Below, piece by piece: positions 32,470 through 47,899 of a stretch of DNA of 64,000 nucleotides (within the stretch, counting starts at the first letter, position 1; the number at the start of each line of letters is the position of its first letter). The stretch is from Protula sp. h YS-2021 (taxonomy: Eukaryota; Annelida; Polychaeta; Sabellida; Serpulidae): positions 7,834,904-7,898,903 of the forward strand of contig OX457034.1 in assembly GCA_949752745.1 (NCBI GenBank). The letters run 5' to 3'. The position numbers were made by a program, and so were the translations under genes. The notes below the pieces were generated by a model. It searched no databases, was not told the DNA's origin, and saw nothing but the letters and a program-made list of their open reading frames with translations.

Positions 32470-33180
32470 ATAATTTATATTTTGCTATCAATAATTGAAT
32501 CTTAGATGGCAAAAATTTATTTTAGAGATCAAAAAATTAATTTTACAAACTTAAAAAATCATAAGGGAGACACACATTTACGCAAAATATAACGAATCGT
32601 CAGTTAAATTGAGATCAATAATAACAATGCAATTTTTATCTCAAAAAATTGCTTCTTTTTGTACAGTAGAAACTTGAAAGAAGATTCTGTATGCAAGGAC
32701 CAGTCATTATTTATTTACAGACGTGTTTTTCGGATTTTTTTTTTAAAAAAAAGTAGACTGATATTATGATTTCAAAAATCAAGTTCTGAGATAAAAAATC
32801 AGATTTTAAAATACAAATTAAAAAAGCATCATTCTGAAATATTAATATCTGAAATAAATTCTTGATATAATACAACAAAAAAATGAATTATTGAGCTCAA
32901 AATTGATGTTTTGCTCTGAAATATGTCATTTTTCCTATCAAGAATTGAATTTTTGATCTCAAAAATTCAATTTTAGATGTCATTAAGTCATTTTGATATC
33001 AACACATATTTTTGATATCTGTAAATATTTATTGATATCGAAAATTTTTCTAGATCAAGAATACATTAGAGATATCAAAATATAGATTTTTGAGATCAAA
33101 AATTAATTCTTGATATAAAAAACATTTTTGAGATAAAAAATTAATCATTGATATCAATAATTCCCTAATAAATGTGAAAA
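32470..33180. repeat. Low-complexity region of GATATCA-centred palindromic words
   Basis: Phrases such as TTTTTGATATC, GAGATCAAAAATTAA and TTGATATAAAAAA recur irregularly on both strands without a fixed period. A second block of the same composition lies at 44540-45130. No coding potential. Confidence 0.6.
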
Positions 33181-33509
33181 TGGCATTCCATAGATACGTT
33201 GACCTTCAAGCAGAAATGCAGTAAGTCACAAAAGACTAAATAATATAGGACACTTCTTGCAATTGTTATGTTCTAGTAAACATTTGAGCGGCTTTATTCG
33301 ACAATGCAATTGCTTTGATTATGTAAAGCTCTATCAAGACATGTCCATATCTTGTGCTTATTTGCTCAAAACATTAACTAATGGTATAGTACAAGCTAAA
33401 CGCCATGCATTTATTCGTATTGATGGTTGTTGTGTGATCTGGGACGACGGCAAATAACAACTTGCTTAACCATTTGGTATACTATTGCCATCGTGGCATT
33501 CCAATTAGC

Positions 33510-34187
33510 ATGTACCGTGAAAATATCGTGCCTTAAATGTCTTTTATATTGTGAATGGTTTGCTAAAAAGCGTATACCGTGAAAATATCGTGCCTTAAAT
33601 GTCGTTTATATTGTGAATGGTTTGCTAAAAAGCGTATGCCGTGAAAATATCGTGCCTTAAATGTCGTTTATATTGTAAATGGTTTGCTAAAAAGCGTATA
33701 CCGTGAAAATATCGTGCCTTAAATGTCGTTTATATTGTGAATGGTTTGCTAAAAAGCGTATACCGTGAAAATATCGTGCCTTAAATGTCGTTTATATTGT
33801 GAATGGTTTGCAAAAAAGCGTGTACCGTGAAAATATCGTGCCTTAAATGTCGTTTATATTGTGAATGGTTTGCTAAAAAGCGTATACCGTGAAAATATCG
33901 TGCCTTAAATGTCGTTTATATTGTGAATGGTTTGCTAAAAAGCGTATGCCGTGAAAATATCGTGCCTTAAATGTCGTTTATATTGTAAATGGTTTGCTAA
34001 AAAGCGTATACCGTGAAAATATCGTGCCTTAAATGTCGTTTATATTGTGAATGGTTTGCTAAAAAGCGTATACCGTGAAAATATCGTGCCTTAAATGTCG
34101 TTTATATTGTGAATGGTTTGCAAAAAAGCGTGTACCGTGAAAATATCGTGCCTTAAATGTCGTTTATATTGTGAATCTTTTGCTAAA
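33510..34187 (+). repeat. 62-bp satellite, eleven units, with 5-unit higher-order repeat
   Basis: TACCGTGAAAATATCGTGCC recurs every 62 bases (33513, 33575 and so on). Variants mark a higher-order period of 310 bases: TTGTAAATGG occurs at about 33673 and 33983, GCAAAAAAGCGTGTACC at about 33810 and 34120, and GCGTATGCC at about 33630 and 33940. A block of five units was therefore duplicated as a whole. Confidence 0.95.
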
Positions 34188-34562
34188 AACATAAAGCTTT
34201 AACGACTGATCTTAACGCTAAACGTAAGTCGTGGATCAGTTTTACCTTGTTATATCTTGACTTAAATCTTTCATGATTTCATACATAAATAACTTACTTA
34301 ACTTACAAGTACCAGAAATTTTGAGTCCCATCAATTTTGTCGGACCTTTTCTTGTTCCCGATCATGCACCATCCACAAACTTGAAATATTTTGACAAGAA
34401 TCAGGAGGGAACTGTTTATATGTTAAAGAAATCATATGATTTGACAACTAAAATTTTAACATTTTTGACACCGATTAATCAATAAGATGTTTAAAAATAG
34501 TGTCATGTTTCAATTACTTACTACTTCATGTAGTGAAATATCTATAAAGTGATCATATTTAG

Positions 34563-36204
34563 AAAACTTTACTTCTCGTTTGGCTATGAAGGGGGAGGGG
34601 TAAATTATCAAAAACATAGCACTTCCTCCTCATATTTTCCTGCCTCCTTTTAGAAACAAACACTTACCTTCTTTCGTTTCCTCATGGATAATAACAAGGT
34701 TTATAATTGCACATGGCATCATATTTACACACTGGTCTCTTAAAACAATACGTCACGACAGCGCTACTGTACAAAAAGAGTACACTGCGAAAGCTCGGAA
34801 ATAAACAAACTGCATCATCCTTCTAGCAGTCAGCACGTATAATTTATAATTTTTCCTTCCAGATACGTGGAAACATATGTATTATTTTTAAAGCTATGTT
34901 TCTAATACAGCCATACTATTCCCTTTTCTCAATAAAAAGTTAACAAGAAATAATTTCCAAAAACTAAAATTTGAGTTAACAATTTAAATTTGTCTTGAAA
35001 GATATAATAATGTTCGAATGAAGGGCAATTCAATCACTCCTAACTGTAATTGATAATACCTTATTCAATTATAAATTGCTCTGTCACCGCCATTAGTCAT
35101 GTTTTGTTAATCGCATACAAAAACCAAAACGCTATTTGGAATGAGTTATATGAAATAAGTACCGGGAGTTTCCGAAAACAAGCTCTGGGGTTCTAAACGG
35201 AAACTCGACATTTTGAGCTCATATTGGAACCACGTTTCTAAATAGAAGCCCCGGGGCTTCTGTAATTATTTCGGCCATTCGTTAAATAAAAACAAGAAAA
35301 ACATGCAATTTTCAAACCAAGTCCTACGCCGCATTTCAGTTTCTGCTTTGAGATAATTTATCTGCATTATTGACATCATGTTAGTTCAATGTTTTACACT
35401 TAACTGCAATTAAGACACCATTTAATTTTGCATGCTATTACAATTAATAATCACAAAGTGGTTGCAATATTTACATAAAGCCTTTTCTGCGACAAAGCAT
35501 TTGCACCCATTTCTTCCTGAAATATACTGACCTCGTGGATTCCACCAAGCGAAAAGCTGACTACATCGCGAGTACCTTCTACTCCGGAGTACAGGCGCAA
35601 GTAGGGGGTTGAATTATGTTGACAAAAGGGGGAGGATTAGGGGTTGTTTGTGACGCAAGGGGATTGAGCGTAGCAGCACTTAAGATGTCAAGGAGTGGCT
35701 TTAATTTGGATTTTTTACTGTGGCCACCTTCAAACCAAATAGAAGCCTCGGGGACTTTTATTCGAAAACAGGTTCCAAACAGATGCCCCGGGCTTCTATA
35801 TGGGGGCTTCTTTTCGGAAACTCCCGGAAGCACCGCTTGGCCTTGTGATCAACAATCGTGTAGCACGGCTTGTCATTGTAATCTTTGACACACATTGAAT
35901 AGCACCTCCACTGGGATTAGAAATCAGATTATCAACATCGTGAAAAGAATTTGCTAATAAAAAGATTGCCACAATGAAGTAAATAACCAGCAATCGCATC
36001 AAAACATATTCTGACAAATGTGCCTATATAACAAATCGTAAACCCTTAAGCGACACACATTTTTATTTTAACAGTTTCAGGACTGTTGAGATTTAATATG
36101 AAAATTGAGGCTCCAAGCAACATATCGATTAGTCCACTAGCTATTTCAATTTCGATAGTCCAACAGAGACTTGAGCAGTCGACTACACAGATTCATCTGT
36201 AATT
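34563..36204 (+). repeat. Dispersed ~1-kb duplication, copy 2, interrupted by a MITE
   Basis: Matches 13040-14086. The alignment runs to AATAAGTA at 35161, is interrupted by 35162-35827, and resumes at AGCACCGCTTG. Confidence 0.8.
35162..35827. mobile_element. 666-bp MITE with terminal inverted repeats
   Basis: The left end CCGGGAGTTTCCGAAAA is the exact reverse complement of the right end TTTTCGGAAACTCCCGG. Further inside, GAAGCCCCGGGGCTTC-type words are found near both ends. The uninterrupted paralogue reads AATAAGTAGCACCGC. The flanks here are AAGTA and AAGCACC, consistent with a 2-bp TA-like target duplication, one base of which has changed. No transposase is encoded; ORFs inside it are incidental. 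Superfamily not assigned. Confidence 0.8.
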
Positions 36205-37340
36205 AACCACAATTTTTGTTAGTTTTTTGTTAAATTTAAAGTACATTTTATTTAGTTTTTTTAACGTTTACATTTTAAACTTCACATTTAATGGAAAATG
36301 ACTAGGGAACAAGTCATCTAATCGATGGAATATTCGACTAACTGATGGAGTAGTCTACTAACCGATGTGCTAGTCGACTATCTGGTGTACAATTTACCCT
36401 ACTGATGGGCTAGTGGACTAGATGGAGTAGTCCACTAATTGATTGACTATTGTCCAGCTTTATGAATATCTCACGCGCTTATTGGGCATCAAATTAATGT
36501 GCATTTCATGTGTCATTATTTAAATAAAATATTCCGATAGAATGTCTGTTATTTATTTGCATAATTAAAAATTGTGCTTGAAAATTTGTCTGACAACCGA
36601 ATTCAATAAACGTATCATCTATGCTTTTTTCTACCGCACTTATCTATAAATTTCTTATTTAATAACTATAGTAAATTTTAACCAAATACTAGTTTAATAC
36701 ATATCTTTTTCTTTATTTTCGGTACCATTGTTGCATTAAAGCCATTAAAAGCTGCCGATTGGACCAAAGACACAGAAGAATATAAAGCATAATTGACTAA
36801 CTGAATAAAATCTTGACGTGAAAAGAGAGTTTTCTTAAACTGAAGCAAATGTAGTAATCAGTGTCGTCTGATAAATGTTCCTTTACGTTATTTTATATGG
36901 CGTTTTTGTGATATCACGCTGCCGGTGAATACTTCTTTTGCCAAGAATGGGCTACATCCGTTCAACCCTGTTTTGTCGAACAAATCGAAGGATTGCGTTT
37001 TTTTACTATTGATAACAAATTTTTGGTATACAAAGTTACTTGTTATTGCGGAATCGGGTGACAAGAGGGGGCCGTCAAATACTCAGATACACCAATTGAA
37101 TATCATCCTTTTGCCTTTTGCCTTTCATTTAATTTTCATTTAATTTATCCTTTACTTAAAGTAAGTGCTATAGAATGTGAGCATTGATTTGCATTGAGAA
37201 ATTGTGCGCAATTCTTCTGCATGCTTTTAGTATCGTGCGCATGCCTCTACAGGCCGTTTCTTTGACTTCAGTGCACAGGTTTCAGTACAAATGTATAATA
37301 AGAACCGCATAATATAAAACCCACGCATACATATACACAG
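36205..37340. other. AT-rich stretch with a degenerate GTCGACTAA-type array
   Basis: Between 36290 and 36460, words like CTAGTCGACTAACTGATGGA recur about eight times at irregular spacing. The rest (ORF 36925-37143 included) shows no gene. Confidence 0.5.
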
Positions 37341-37348
37341 ACACAAAC

Positions 37349-37352
<4 letters not shown>

Positions 37353-37411
<59 letters not shown>

Positions 37412-37432
37412 GGGGGTTAGAGAGAGAGAGAG
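37353..37432. repeat. (GA)n microsatellite
   Basis: Roughly 40 GA dinucleotides with a short GGAAGGGGG interruption. Confidence 0.95.
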
Positions 37433-38505
37433 CATCTCAGTAAATATACATAATCAAATATCGTTCGTTAAAACAAAAAACTTCAAAGAACAGGAGATTT
37501 AGCTGGCTAAAAGTAATAATCTGGTGAACATGTGATACAGACAACCGACCAAAATGAGCTGAAAGGCGATCCTTGGATACATCAAATTGACGTCATCAGA
37601 ATGATGTCATCAGAAGCGGTTTTTTGCGACAGCGAATCTCATTGCTAAGACAATGCATGAAGTTACGTTGATGGTTTAAATGCACATAAATTTATATGTG
37701 TGTATATCCACTCGTCCTGTCATGAAAACGTGCACAGGGCAGTGAGAACAGATTAAAAAACAAAATGCCGCTGCTAAATTCACATAATGTTTGGCGCTAA
37801 TAGGGCATCAATACACATATATATGTCAAGAGAATGTCGCTCTTTGAACTGCAAAGAAATGTGAAATTATTATCTGCAAACTTGAAATAGCGCACAATCT
37901 TTGAAATAGACCGGCATTCAAAAATGATAATAGCAGAGTCCAGGGATAGTTAACAGCATGGAGCATGGGTTCATCTCTGAAATAGGGCCCATTGTTGTGG
38001 TGCCGTGCCAGTTACCGTTAATTGTGAGGGCGTTACAAATGGGACGATCCCGAAAAAACGGACCAAGTTTAGTTCAGTCCCACAACAGATCCTTTTCCTG
38101 GTTCCTGTTGTAATTACACAAACAGCACTTTATGTAGAGTTTATCTGGACAACTTTAAGTACAAAATGGGGTGTTCATTATATTGCTTTATTTATTTATT
38201 TATTTAGTTTTTTTACAATTGTTTTGAAATTTAATAAAGAGTATTAAAGGTCTGTTCAAGCTGTCGACTTCTTGAACATGAAAAGGCAAACCGATGTACT
38301 TCAGAAATTTTTTCCAAAGAGCGTAAAACAAATGTATGAAGACTAGACGAAAGTCTTTGATTTAAATGCGTAATAAACTAGACAGCTGTAGAAGCTCATA
38401 AACCCAACCACGGTTGAACCGAAATATTGAAGTCCGAACAAAATAGATCGGTTCGAAAAACATTTATCACATATTTATTCAAGAATCCTCATAAAAATAT
38501 ATGGG
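37433..38505. other. No gene recognised
   Basis: Noncoding AT-rich sequence; ORF 38005-38247 has no supporting context. Confidence 0.5.
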
Positions 38506-38509
38506 TATA

Positions 38510-38683
38510 CAGTACAACCTACCTACACCGGACAACGGGGGACTTGCTGATTTTGTCCGGTATATAGAGGTGTCCGGTATTCCAGGGTCATGTAAACCAA
38601 TGGGGAAAACGGGACTGAGAATTCATGTCCGGTTTTTACAATTGTCCGGTATTTCAGGATTTGTCCAAAATGAGGTTTTACTG
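38510..38683. mobile_element. Pogo/Tigger-like MITE (174 bp)
   Basis: The ends CAGTACAACC and GGTTTTACTG are inverted with one mismatch, and TA dinucleotides flank both (38508-38509, 38684-38685). The inside repeats TTGTCCGGTAT-type words in direct and inverted order. Non-autonomous. Confidence 0.65.
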
Positions 38684-38959
38684 TATTGGAAAAAGGCCTC
38701 TTCTTTGTTTAATTGCTTACGGGATACGTTGAAACTCGATTATCAAAAGAAGTTTCTCGCGCTACAACGCAAATGTGTTTACATGGTTGTAGACATGTGC
38801 ATGAAATAGTCTTAGCGTTGAATGCTGAGCAAATGAGGACACTGTGTACCTGGTATTTGAACAACAGGGAGGCTTTATATCAACAGACAAAAACAAGCCA
38901 TCGCCAAATGCGAAGAACCCAACCAGACACAACAAGTCGCCATTGTGCCAATTTTTACC

Positions 38960-39535
<576 letters not shown>

Positions 39536-39836
39536 ATCCAAAGTGTGACACACGGACGGACCGACAGAGGGCAATCCCATAGATCCTCCTCCCGGGCTAG
39601 CCCGGTTGGGGTCTAAAACGTGTCTTTCTGCCAACTTTAAGATTGACAAGTGCAACAGCACCGTTTCTGGGGACAGAAAGACTGCTTTTAATGAAGATGA
39701 ACAGAATAATATCAAATTTATCGTTAAAATGTTTCAGTTCTTTTTAGACCCCAACCGGGCGAGCCCGGGGGTCTATAGGATTACCCTCTGTCTTGCCGTC
39801 CGTTTGTCTGTCCGTCCGTCCGTCCGTCCGTGCCCG
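39536..39836. mobile_element. Inverted-repeat element around a 130-bp centre (candidate MITE)
   Basis: Arms 39539-39617 and 39748-39836 are inverted copies: GGACGGACCGACAGAGG with CCCGGTTGGGGTCTAAAA on one side and TTTTTAGACCCCAACCGGG with CCCTCTGTCTTGCCGTCCG on the other. The TCCG-type simple repeat extends both outer ends. It could be a foldback element or two elements inserted head to head. Confidence 0.55.
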
Positions 39837-40271
39837 CAATGATTATGTTATGTGGTGGATTTTCGGTACATCCATCACTTATGTGGTTTTTGTTTCTTAT
39901 GTGGCGGTTCTTATGAGGCAGCCAAACAAGCACCCACTGAGCACAAAACAAACCACATAAGGGAGTCCGTTAAAGTCCGTAGATCAACTGTCTGGTAACA
40001 CCATCTGTTGGTAAATAATGGAACTATAAAGCTAACTTCTAAAGCAAATAAGAAGAGCAGCATTTGTATAAATCCTGCTGTGGGGTGGGCAGAATCTTAA
40101 GAATACTCCCACTGCGTTCTGTTCCGTGCATTTCTTCATTCTTCCTTCTTTTTTCCCACTTATTTCTTTAGCATGTGCATCCTGATATACCAATCTTAGT
40201 TGGTGAATGGGACATTAAACACCAACAAAAGATTAAACGCAAAACAGACAAACAAACAATTTGTTTAAAAC
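39837..40271. other. Spacer without recognised genes
   Basis: Contains a short direct repeat (TTATGTGGTGG / TTATGTGGCGG near 39846-39905). Nothing else supported. Confidence 0.4.
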
Positions 40272-42772
<2,501 letters not shown>

Positions 42773-42789
42773 TGTACAAAACATTTGTG

Positions 42790-43260
42790 AAAGATAAGTT
42801 GTGAAATATCTTTATAAAGTAAAGTATCACATATAGAATTCCGTAGATTTACAAATGACACACACAAAGCATAAAATATTATTGACAATAAAATGACGCC
42901 TGCTTGGAACCACATAAGGGCACGCTCAAATATAAACCACCACGTAAGTATTTTTTATTCCCAAATAATCTTGTCCAAGACCTACCACTTAAATGCATTT
43001 CAGGCATATCAAATGCGACCACGTAATGCAGCCACCACACAAGATACCTCTCGTTGGTCCGTCCGTCTGTCCGTCCGTCCGTTATCCTAAGCATATGCTA
43101 CCTTTCACATTGAATATATATATATATATTGAAGTTGTGCAACGTTGTATTATTTTTTTAAATTGGTCAAAAATTGTCAAAATGGCGACTTGTTGTGTCC
43201 GATTGGGGTCTGCGCCTTCGACGATCTCATGTTCATGTTACGTGAAGTGAAATTATATTT
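42790..43260. other. Fragment of the TCCG/ATATAT repeat family
   Basis: GGTCCGTCCGTCTGTCCGTCC, ATATGCTACCTT and ATTGAAGTTGTGCAACGTTG at 43056-43150 match, inverted, the repeat at 38960-39560. ORFs here (42893-43090 and others) come from the repeat. Confidence 0.55.
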
Positions 43261-43792
43261 TAACTGGTGAAAGAGACGTATAAAATGACGTAGGAAAGAA
43301 TTACAAATAAAAACAAGTGGTTGAGCGTAATGCAAAGGGAATATTTTTTATACGAATTACGATTCGCTGGAACAAAGTGTTCCGGTCTCTACGTCTTCAG
43401 TTTAACAAGTTTGAAGTATAGTTTTAAGTGTGCCGAGAAAAAAGAGGTGGAAGCGTAGCGGGTTTACACTTCTAACGGTAGTTACAACGTTTTTAAGTTG
43501 ATGTGAACACTCTTTTAACATCCATAAACATAACTCCATGTATGTCAAGCATTATTCAAGTATCACTTAAACCTTTGACGGGCAATCTTTGCAATTATAT
43601 ATTAGTTCTATTACATTAATTGCACACCAGTTTTTATCAAAAGAAAAATGCTACGGCATATTGGCAAAAGCAATTTTTGAGCAATTTGAGATGGGATTAT
43701 TTTCGCTTTTTCCGAAAGAAATAAAATAACTACTAAAATCAACAAAATATACTGAGGATTATGAGATTGATCCTTTTCTCACGAAAATGTTA

Positions 43793-43927
43793 CAGTAAAA
43801 CTCTGTTATAAAAAACATTTCTTGGATCAGCTTAAATGTGCATTATGCAAAATTGTTCACTAAAGACAGGTGTACTAATCAGAGTTCATTCACAAAGCAG
43901 AGGTGTTCACTAACCGAGGTTTAGCTG
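43793..43927. mobile_element. Pogo/Tigger-like MITE (135 bp)
   Basis: The left end is TA-CAGTAAAACTCTG and the right end CCGAGGTTTAGCTG-TA. CAG/CTG termini and TA flanks match the elements at 29140-29273 and 38510-38683. TTCACTAA-type words inside are repeated. Confidence 0.55.
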
Positions 43928-45230
43928 TAGTTCATTTTATTCTTAATATCAGCTAGCCATGAGAGTAGTTGCAATGGGAAAAATTCCCGGTTAAGCACAA
44001 TTTGAAACTCCACCTAAATATATAATTACAATGTTTTACCCACCATAGAACAATAAAGTTGAATTCTATATAGTATTATATGTGAAAAGAGTTTACGAAA
44101 AATACTACCTTGGAACTACCTAAAAATCCATGCATTTCAAAACCTGAGTGCTTCACTCAATTTTTCCGATTGTTTACCATGCTTGTCCATGACATTTGAA
44201 AACGACTCATAACGCATAGTACTAAGTTTGAAATAATACCTCCTTTTTAACCAAATTCGAAGAGCAGTTCCAAAGGAATCTCCTTTCATGGTAAACGCGG
44301 AGTACTGACCCCGGAGTTCTCATATTTCTATAAAAATATTAGCAAATAAACAGGGCCAGTTTTAAAAAAAACTGAATATAAAATCTGCGAATTTGTGGTT
44401 TCATTGGTTCAAATATTTATGTGGGACTTGCTTGTTCGAAATTATTTCTAATGTTCGCACAAGGCAGTGGTCGTATCCACATACGCATATCAAAGAATCA
44501 AAACAGGATTTATATACAATACAGCTTTCATTTTCAGTTGTATTTTTTTATCAATAATTGAATTTTTGGTATAAAAAATTGAACTTGTGATATCAGCAAT
44601 TTAGCTTTTGATATCACTTAATATTCTATTGACATTAATAAAGGGGCTGAATTTGTGATGTCAATAATTTAGCAGATGGTATGAATAATTTAATTTTTAA
44701 CATCACAAACTAATATCTATAAATTATTTTATCAGTTTTTTTGTTTTACGTCATACTTCGAATTTTTAGTATCAATCATTCAATAACAAATAAACTTACA
44801 AGGAAAACGTCAATTTCCAATTGTTTTGGTATCCAAAATTAATTAAGAATTAAGAATCAAGAACTGGACTATCAGAAGTGTGATATCATAAACTCTTTTA
44901 TTCGTATCAAAAATTCCTTAGCGATACAATTAAAAGACCTTAAATTTGTGATATCAAGAAAGCAATTCTTGTTAACGTTAAAGCAATGTTTACTATAAAA
45001 ACTTGATAAGTGGTACTTATGATATCAGAAATTAGTTTTTTCTCATATAAGAATTTTTATGCTATTAATAGTTGTATTTATGATATCATAAATTTATTTT
45101 ATATATCAAGAATTAATAATCGATACAAGATATGCAAGAATTGAAATGGGATGAGCTGAATCGTATTGAAGCGATTGGATAGAAAAGTCTCAAAGATCAG
45201 AGTAAAAGTTGACTCCCGAGGATGCATAGT
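43928..45230. other. Gene-free stretch with a second GATATCA-rich block
   Basis: The block at about 44540-45130 is made of irregular TTTTTGATATCA and ATAATTGAATTTTT words, as in 32470-33180. No exon recognised. Confidence 0.5.
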
Positions 45231-45235
45231 TAACT

Positions 45236-46430
45236 CTCATTAAAAGAGAGGGGTGGAAGGGAGTGTGTGTGTGTGTGGGGGGGGGGGGGGAAACAAATAG
45301 ATGGCAAATGCACAGAAGGACTGCATTCTTTTATAAGTGGGTCACTTGTTAAATTGTTTGCAATGGGTCTAGGGCAATACCCCTCCCAAACAATACCCCC
45401 TGGTTGATACCTCCGACAATACCACCCCCAGACCATACCCTCTTAGGCCCATACCCCCGTACCAAACCCCCCTTCCCCAAACCATCATTTTTCCAAATTT
45501 CATTTTAAAGATTTGCATTAACGAACAACAAACTAATACAGTTTTGTGATCTGTAGTTTAAAACTAAGCCATTTCACTATGATCTACTTGAAAGGGGTAT
45601 AATTGCAGTTCTGTGATCTGTAGTTAAAAGTTAAGCTATTGCGCTATGATCTATTTGAAATGGGGTAAAATTGCAGTTCCACAACGCCTACAACTCATCT
45701 CATGTGATCCATTGATAAAAGCTATTGTACATAAAAAATCCTCCATAATCTAGTGAAAAGGTTTAAAAATGCAATTTAATGCATGCGTTCCATAATTGCA
45801 ATAATTATCAAATCGCGCCTCATTTCATTGCAATTAATTCTGCTGCCCAACGGAATTGTTGCAATTTGTGCTAAGCCTGTCGGGAGTTGCAAAATTTATT
45901 GGTTGGTCTATCCGGAGTCACAAAATTAGGAACATTGCTGGCGATTTCGCAAACCGCAACATACTGGACTGCCTTTGTGGAATAGAGCACAATATTCAGT
46001 TTTGAAAGATGTGGCCTATGAACTTGCAGGTTTGACTGTGAATGAGACTTAAGATATATCGATGTAAAGATTAAACATGGTGTTGGAGAGAAATAAAACA
46101 AGTCGCTGCACTTTTTCTCTTCATGTTCTTGTAACATTAAAAATTCGAAATATTCTGGTTGCCTGGGCAAGGGGGGCGGGGGGTATTGGCACGGGGAGTA
46201 TGGTCCTGGGGGTATGGTCTGGGGTTATTGTCGGTGGGTATCATCCGGGGATATTGTCCCGGGGGGTATAGTCCGGACTTCGTTGGCAATGTATAAACGC
46301 AGTTTCGTGAAGGAGGGAGGGAGGGTGGGGAGGGGGTGGGGTATAGATGGGAGCATAATAGTAGAAATCCGAAATTCCGAATCAATCCAGTCGGACAGAC
46401 GTACAGCAAACATCACTGCTGAAGGTCACT
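45236..46430. repeat. G-rich inverted repeat pair
   Basis: The C-rich arm at 45365-45480 (ACCATACCCTCTTAGG, CAATACCCCCTGG) is the diverged reverse complement of the G-rich arm at 46160-46275 (GGTATGGTCTGGGGTTATTG, GGGTATCATCCGGGG). The ~680 bases between hold no gene. Both arms are themselves built from a degenerate ~18-bp unit around GGGGGTAT. Confidence 0.6.
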
Positions 46431-46802
46431 GAGATAGCAACACAAGCTTAAGTCAGCTCACAGCTAAGTGGTTTATCAGTCTGTTTTATGTTTTGGTAAA
46501 TATAAGGTCAAAATATGATGATAAAAATATGCACGTAAAAATCGTATGTGGCTTAATTGCTTCGCCGCAAAACTTCGTTTTTATATTCAGTGAATAAAAA
46601 GGTCATTTATAAAAGATTTATTAAACGTCTACAGCGTTGCATTTTGCCTTCTCTGTTTTTAAATTTTGTTTTGCATATGTGTAAACACGCTTAAGTGCTG
46701 TAGTGTTTGTAGCTTTGCCAGTTTAAGTAATTGCACTTGTGTGAAATAGCTGTTAAAAAGAGCATTCGGTCAAAAGAGACCGAAGTCAAAGATCACTCAT
46801 TT

Positions 46803-47079
46803 TATGTACCGCTACACTTAATGCAGGAAGTTTTTGAATGCAGATAGATCTGGAAAGGACTTTGAAATGTAAATTACAAATAAGTGATTCAAAGAACAAG
46901 GACTAGAACCGCAACTTTATTTTGAGAGTTCGGTATTTATGTATAAAAATTAGGTAACAGCTTCAATTTTAAAAAGCAAACTTTGGTTACTTACAGGAAA
47001 ATAAAGCTGCATTTTGACAAGGTAAGCTGTGGCTAAGTTAATAACTTCAGTCTGTCTGTCTTCCCTCTCTCTCTCTCTC

Positions 47080-47138
<59 letters not shown>

Positions 47139-47623
47139 CCTCTCTCTCTCTCTGCTCTATTTCTGTCTGTCTATCTGTCTCTCTTTCCCTCGCTCTATGG
47201 CTCTGTCTCTGTCTATCTTTCTCTCTCTCACTCTCTCTCTTCCTGTCTGCCTCTGTCTGTCTCTCTGTCAGTCTGTCCCTCCCTCTCTCTGCCTGACTCT
47301 CTCTCTGTAATTATCTTAATTTTAAAATGCAATGTACAAACTGGTCAACCGCTTTATGTATAGCTACACTTAATTCAGGAAGTTTTTGACAATAGGAGCA
47401 GTCAGAAAGAGCTTTGAAATGCAAATAGCCAGTTATTGATTTAAAGAACAAGGAACAAAATTGCAACTGTATTTGTGAGTTCGGTATTCATGTAAAAAAA
47501 ATCAATGACAACTTAAATTTTGAAAAGCAAAGTTAATTCACTCGTAGGAAAGTCGCATTTTGATAAAGTAAGCTGTGGCTAAATCGATAACATCGATGTC
47601 TCAGCATTGCTCTCTCTCTCTTT

Positions 47624-47708
<85 letters not shown>

Positions 47709-47815
47709 CTCTCTAGTCTCTGTCTGTCTGTCGGTCTCTCTCTTTCTCCTTCTCCCTCCCTCCCTTCACTTTTTAAATTCAACATAGAAACTGGTCTAGA
47801 GGGGAGGTCGCACAG
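46803..47815 (+). repeat. Local tandem duplication (~550 bp) with (CT)n microsatellites
   Basis: Segments 46803-47330 and 47352-47800 align: both contain TACACTTAAT(G/T)CAGGAAGTTTT, GAGTTCGGTATT(T/C)ATGTA and AAGTAAGCTGTGGCTAA or AAGGTAAGCTGTGGCTAA, and both end in CT-rich microsatellites (47060-47310, 47608-47765). The AAG|GTAAGC words look like splice donors and could mark duplicated 5' exons of the ORF at 47900, which is an inference. Confidence 0.7.
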
Positions 47816-47899
47816 GCCTACATAAAGCAGAGCTTCCCCCAGATATACCGTTAAAATTCTTTCTAAAACTCTTTCTTACGGCTATTTAAACTAGATAAC

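Noticed and set aside
33510..34187. Regular repeats that could suggest a CRISPR array
   Set aside because: The 62-bp units are directly adjacent with no unique spacers, and the genome is eukaryotic.
39606..39842. ORF with LSANFKIDKCNSTVSG between inverted arms
   Set aside because: The C-terminal half is the TCCG simple repeat and the centre is only ~45 codons with no start context; not enough for a gene call.
47029..47825. Ser-Leu-rich and Glu-Arg-rich ORFs
   Set aside because: They derive from the two (CT)n microsatellites.
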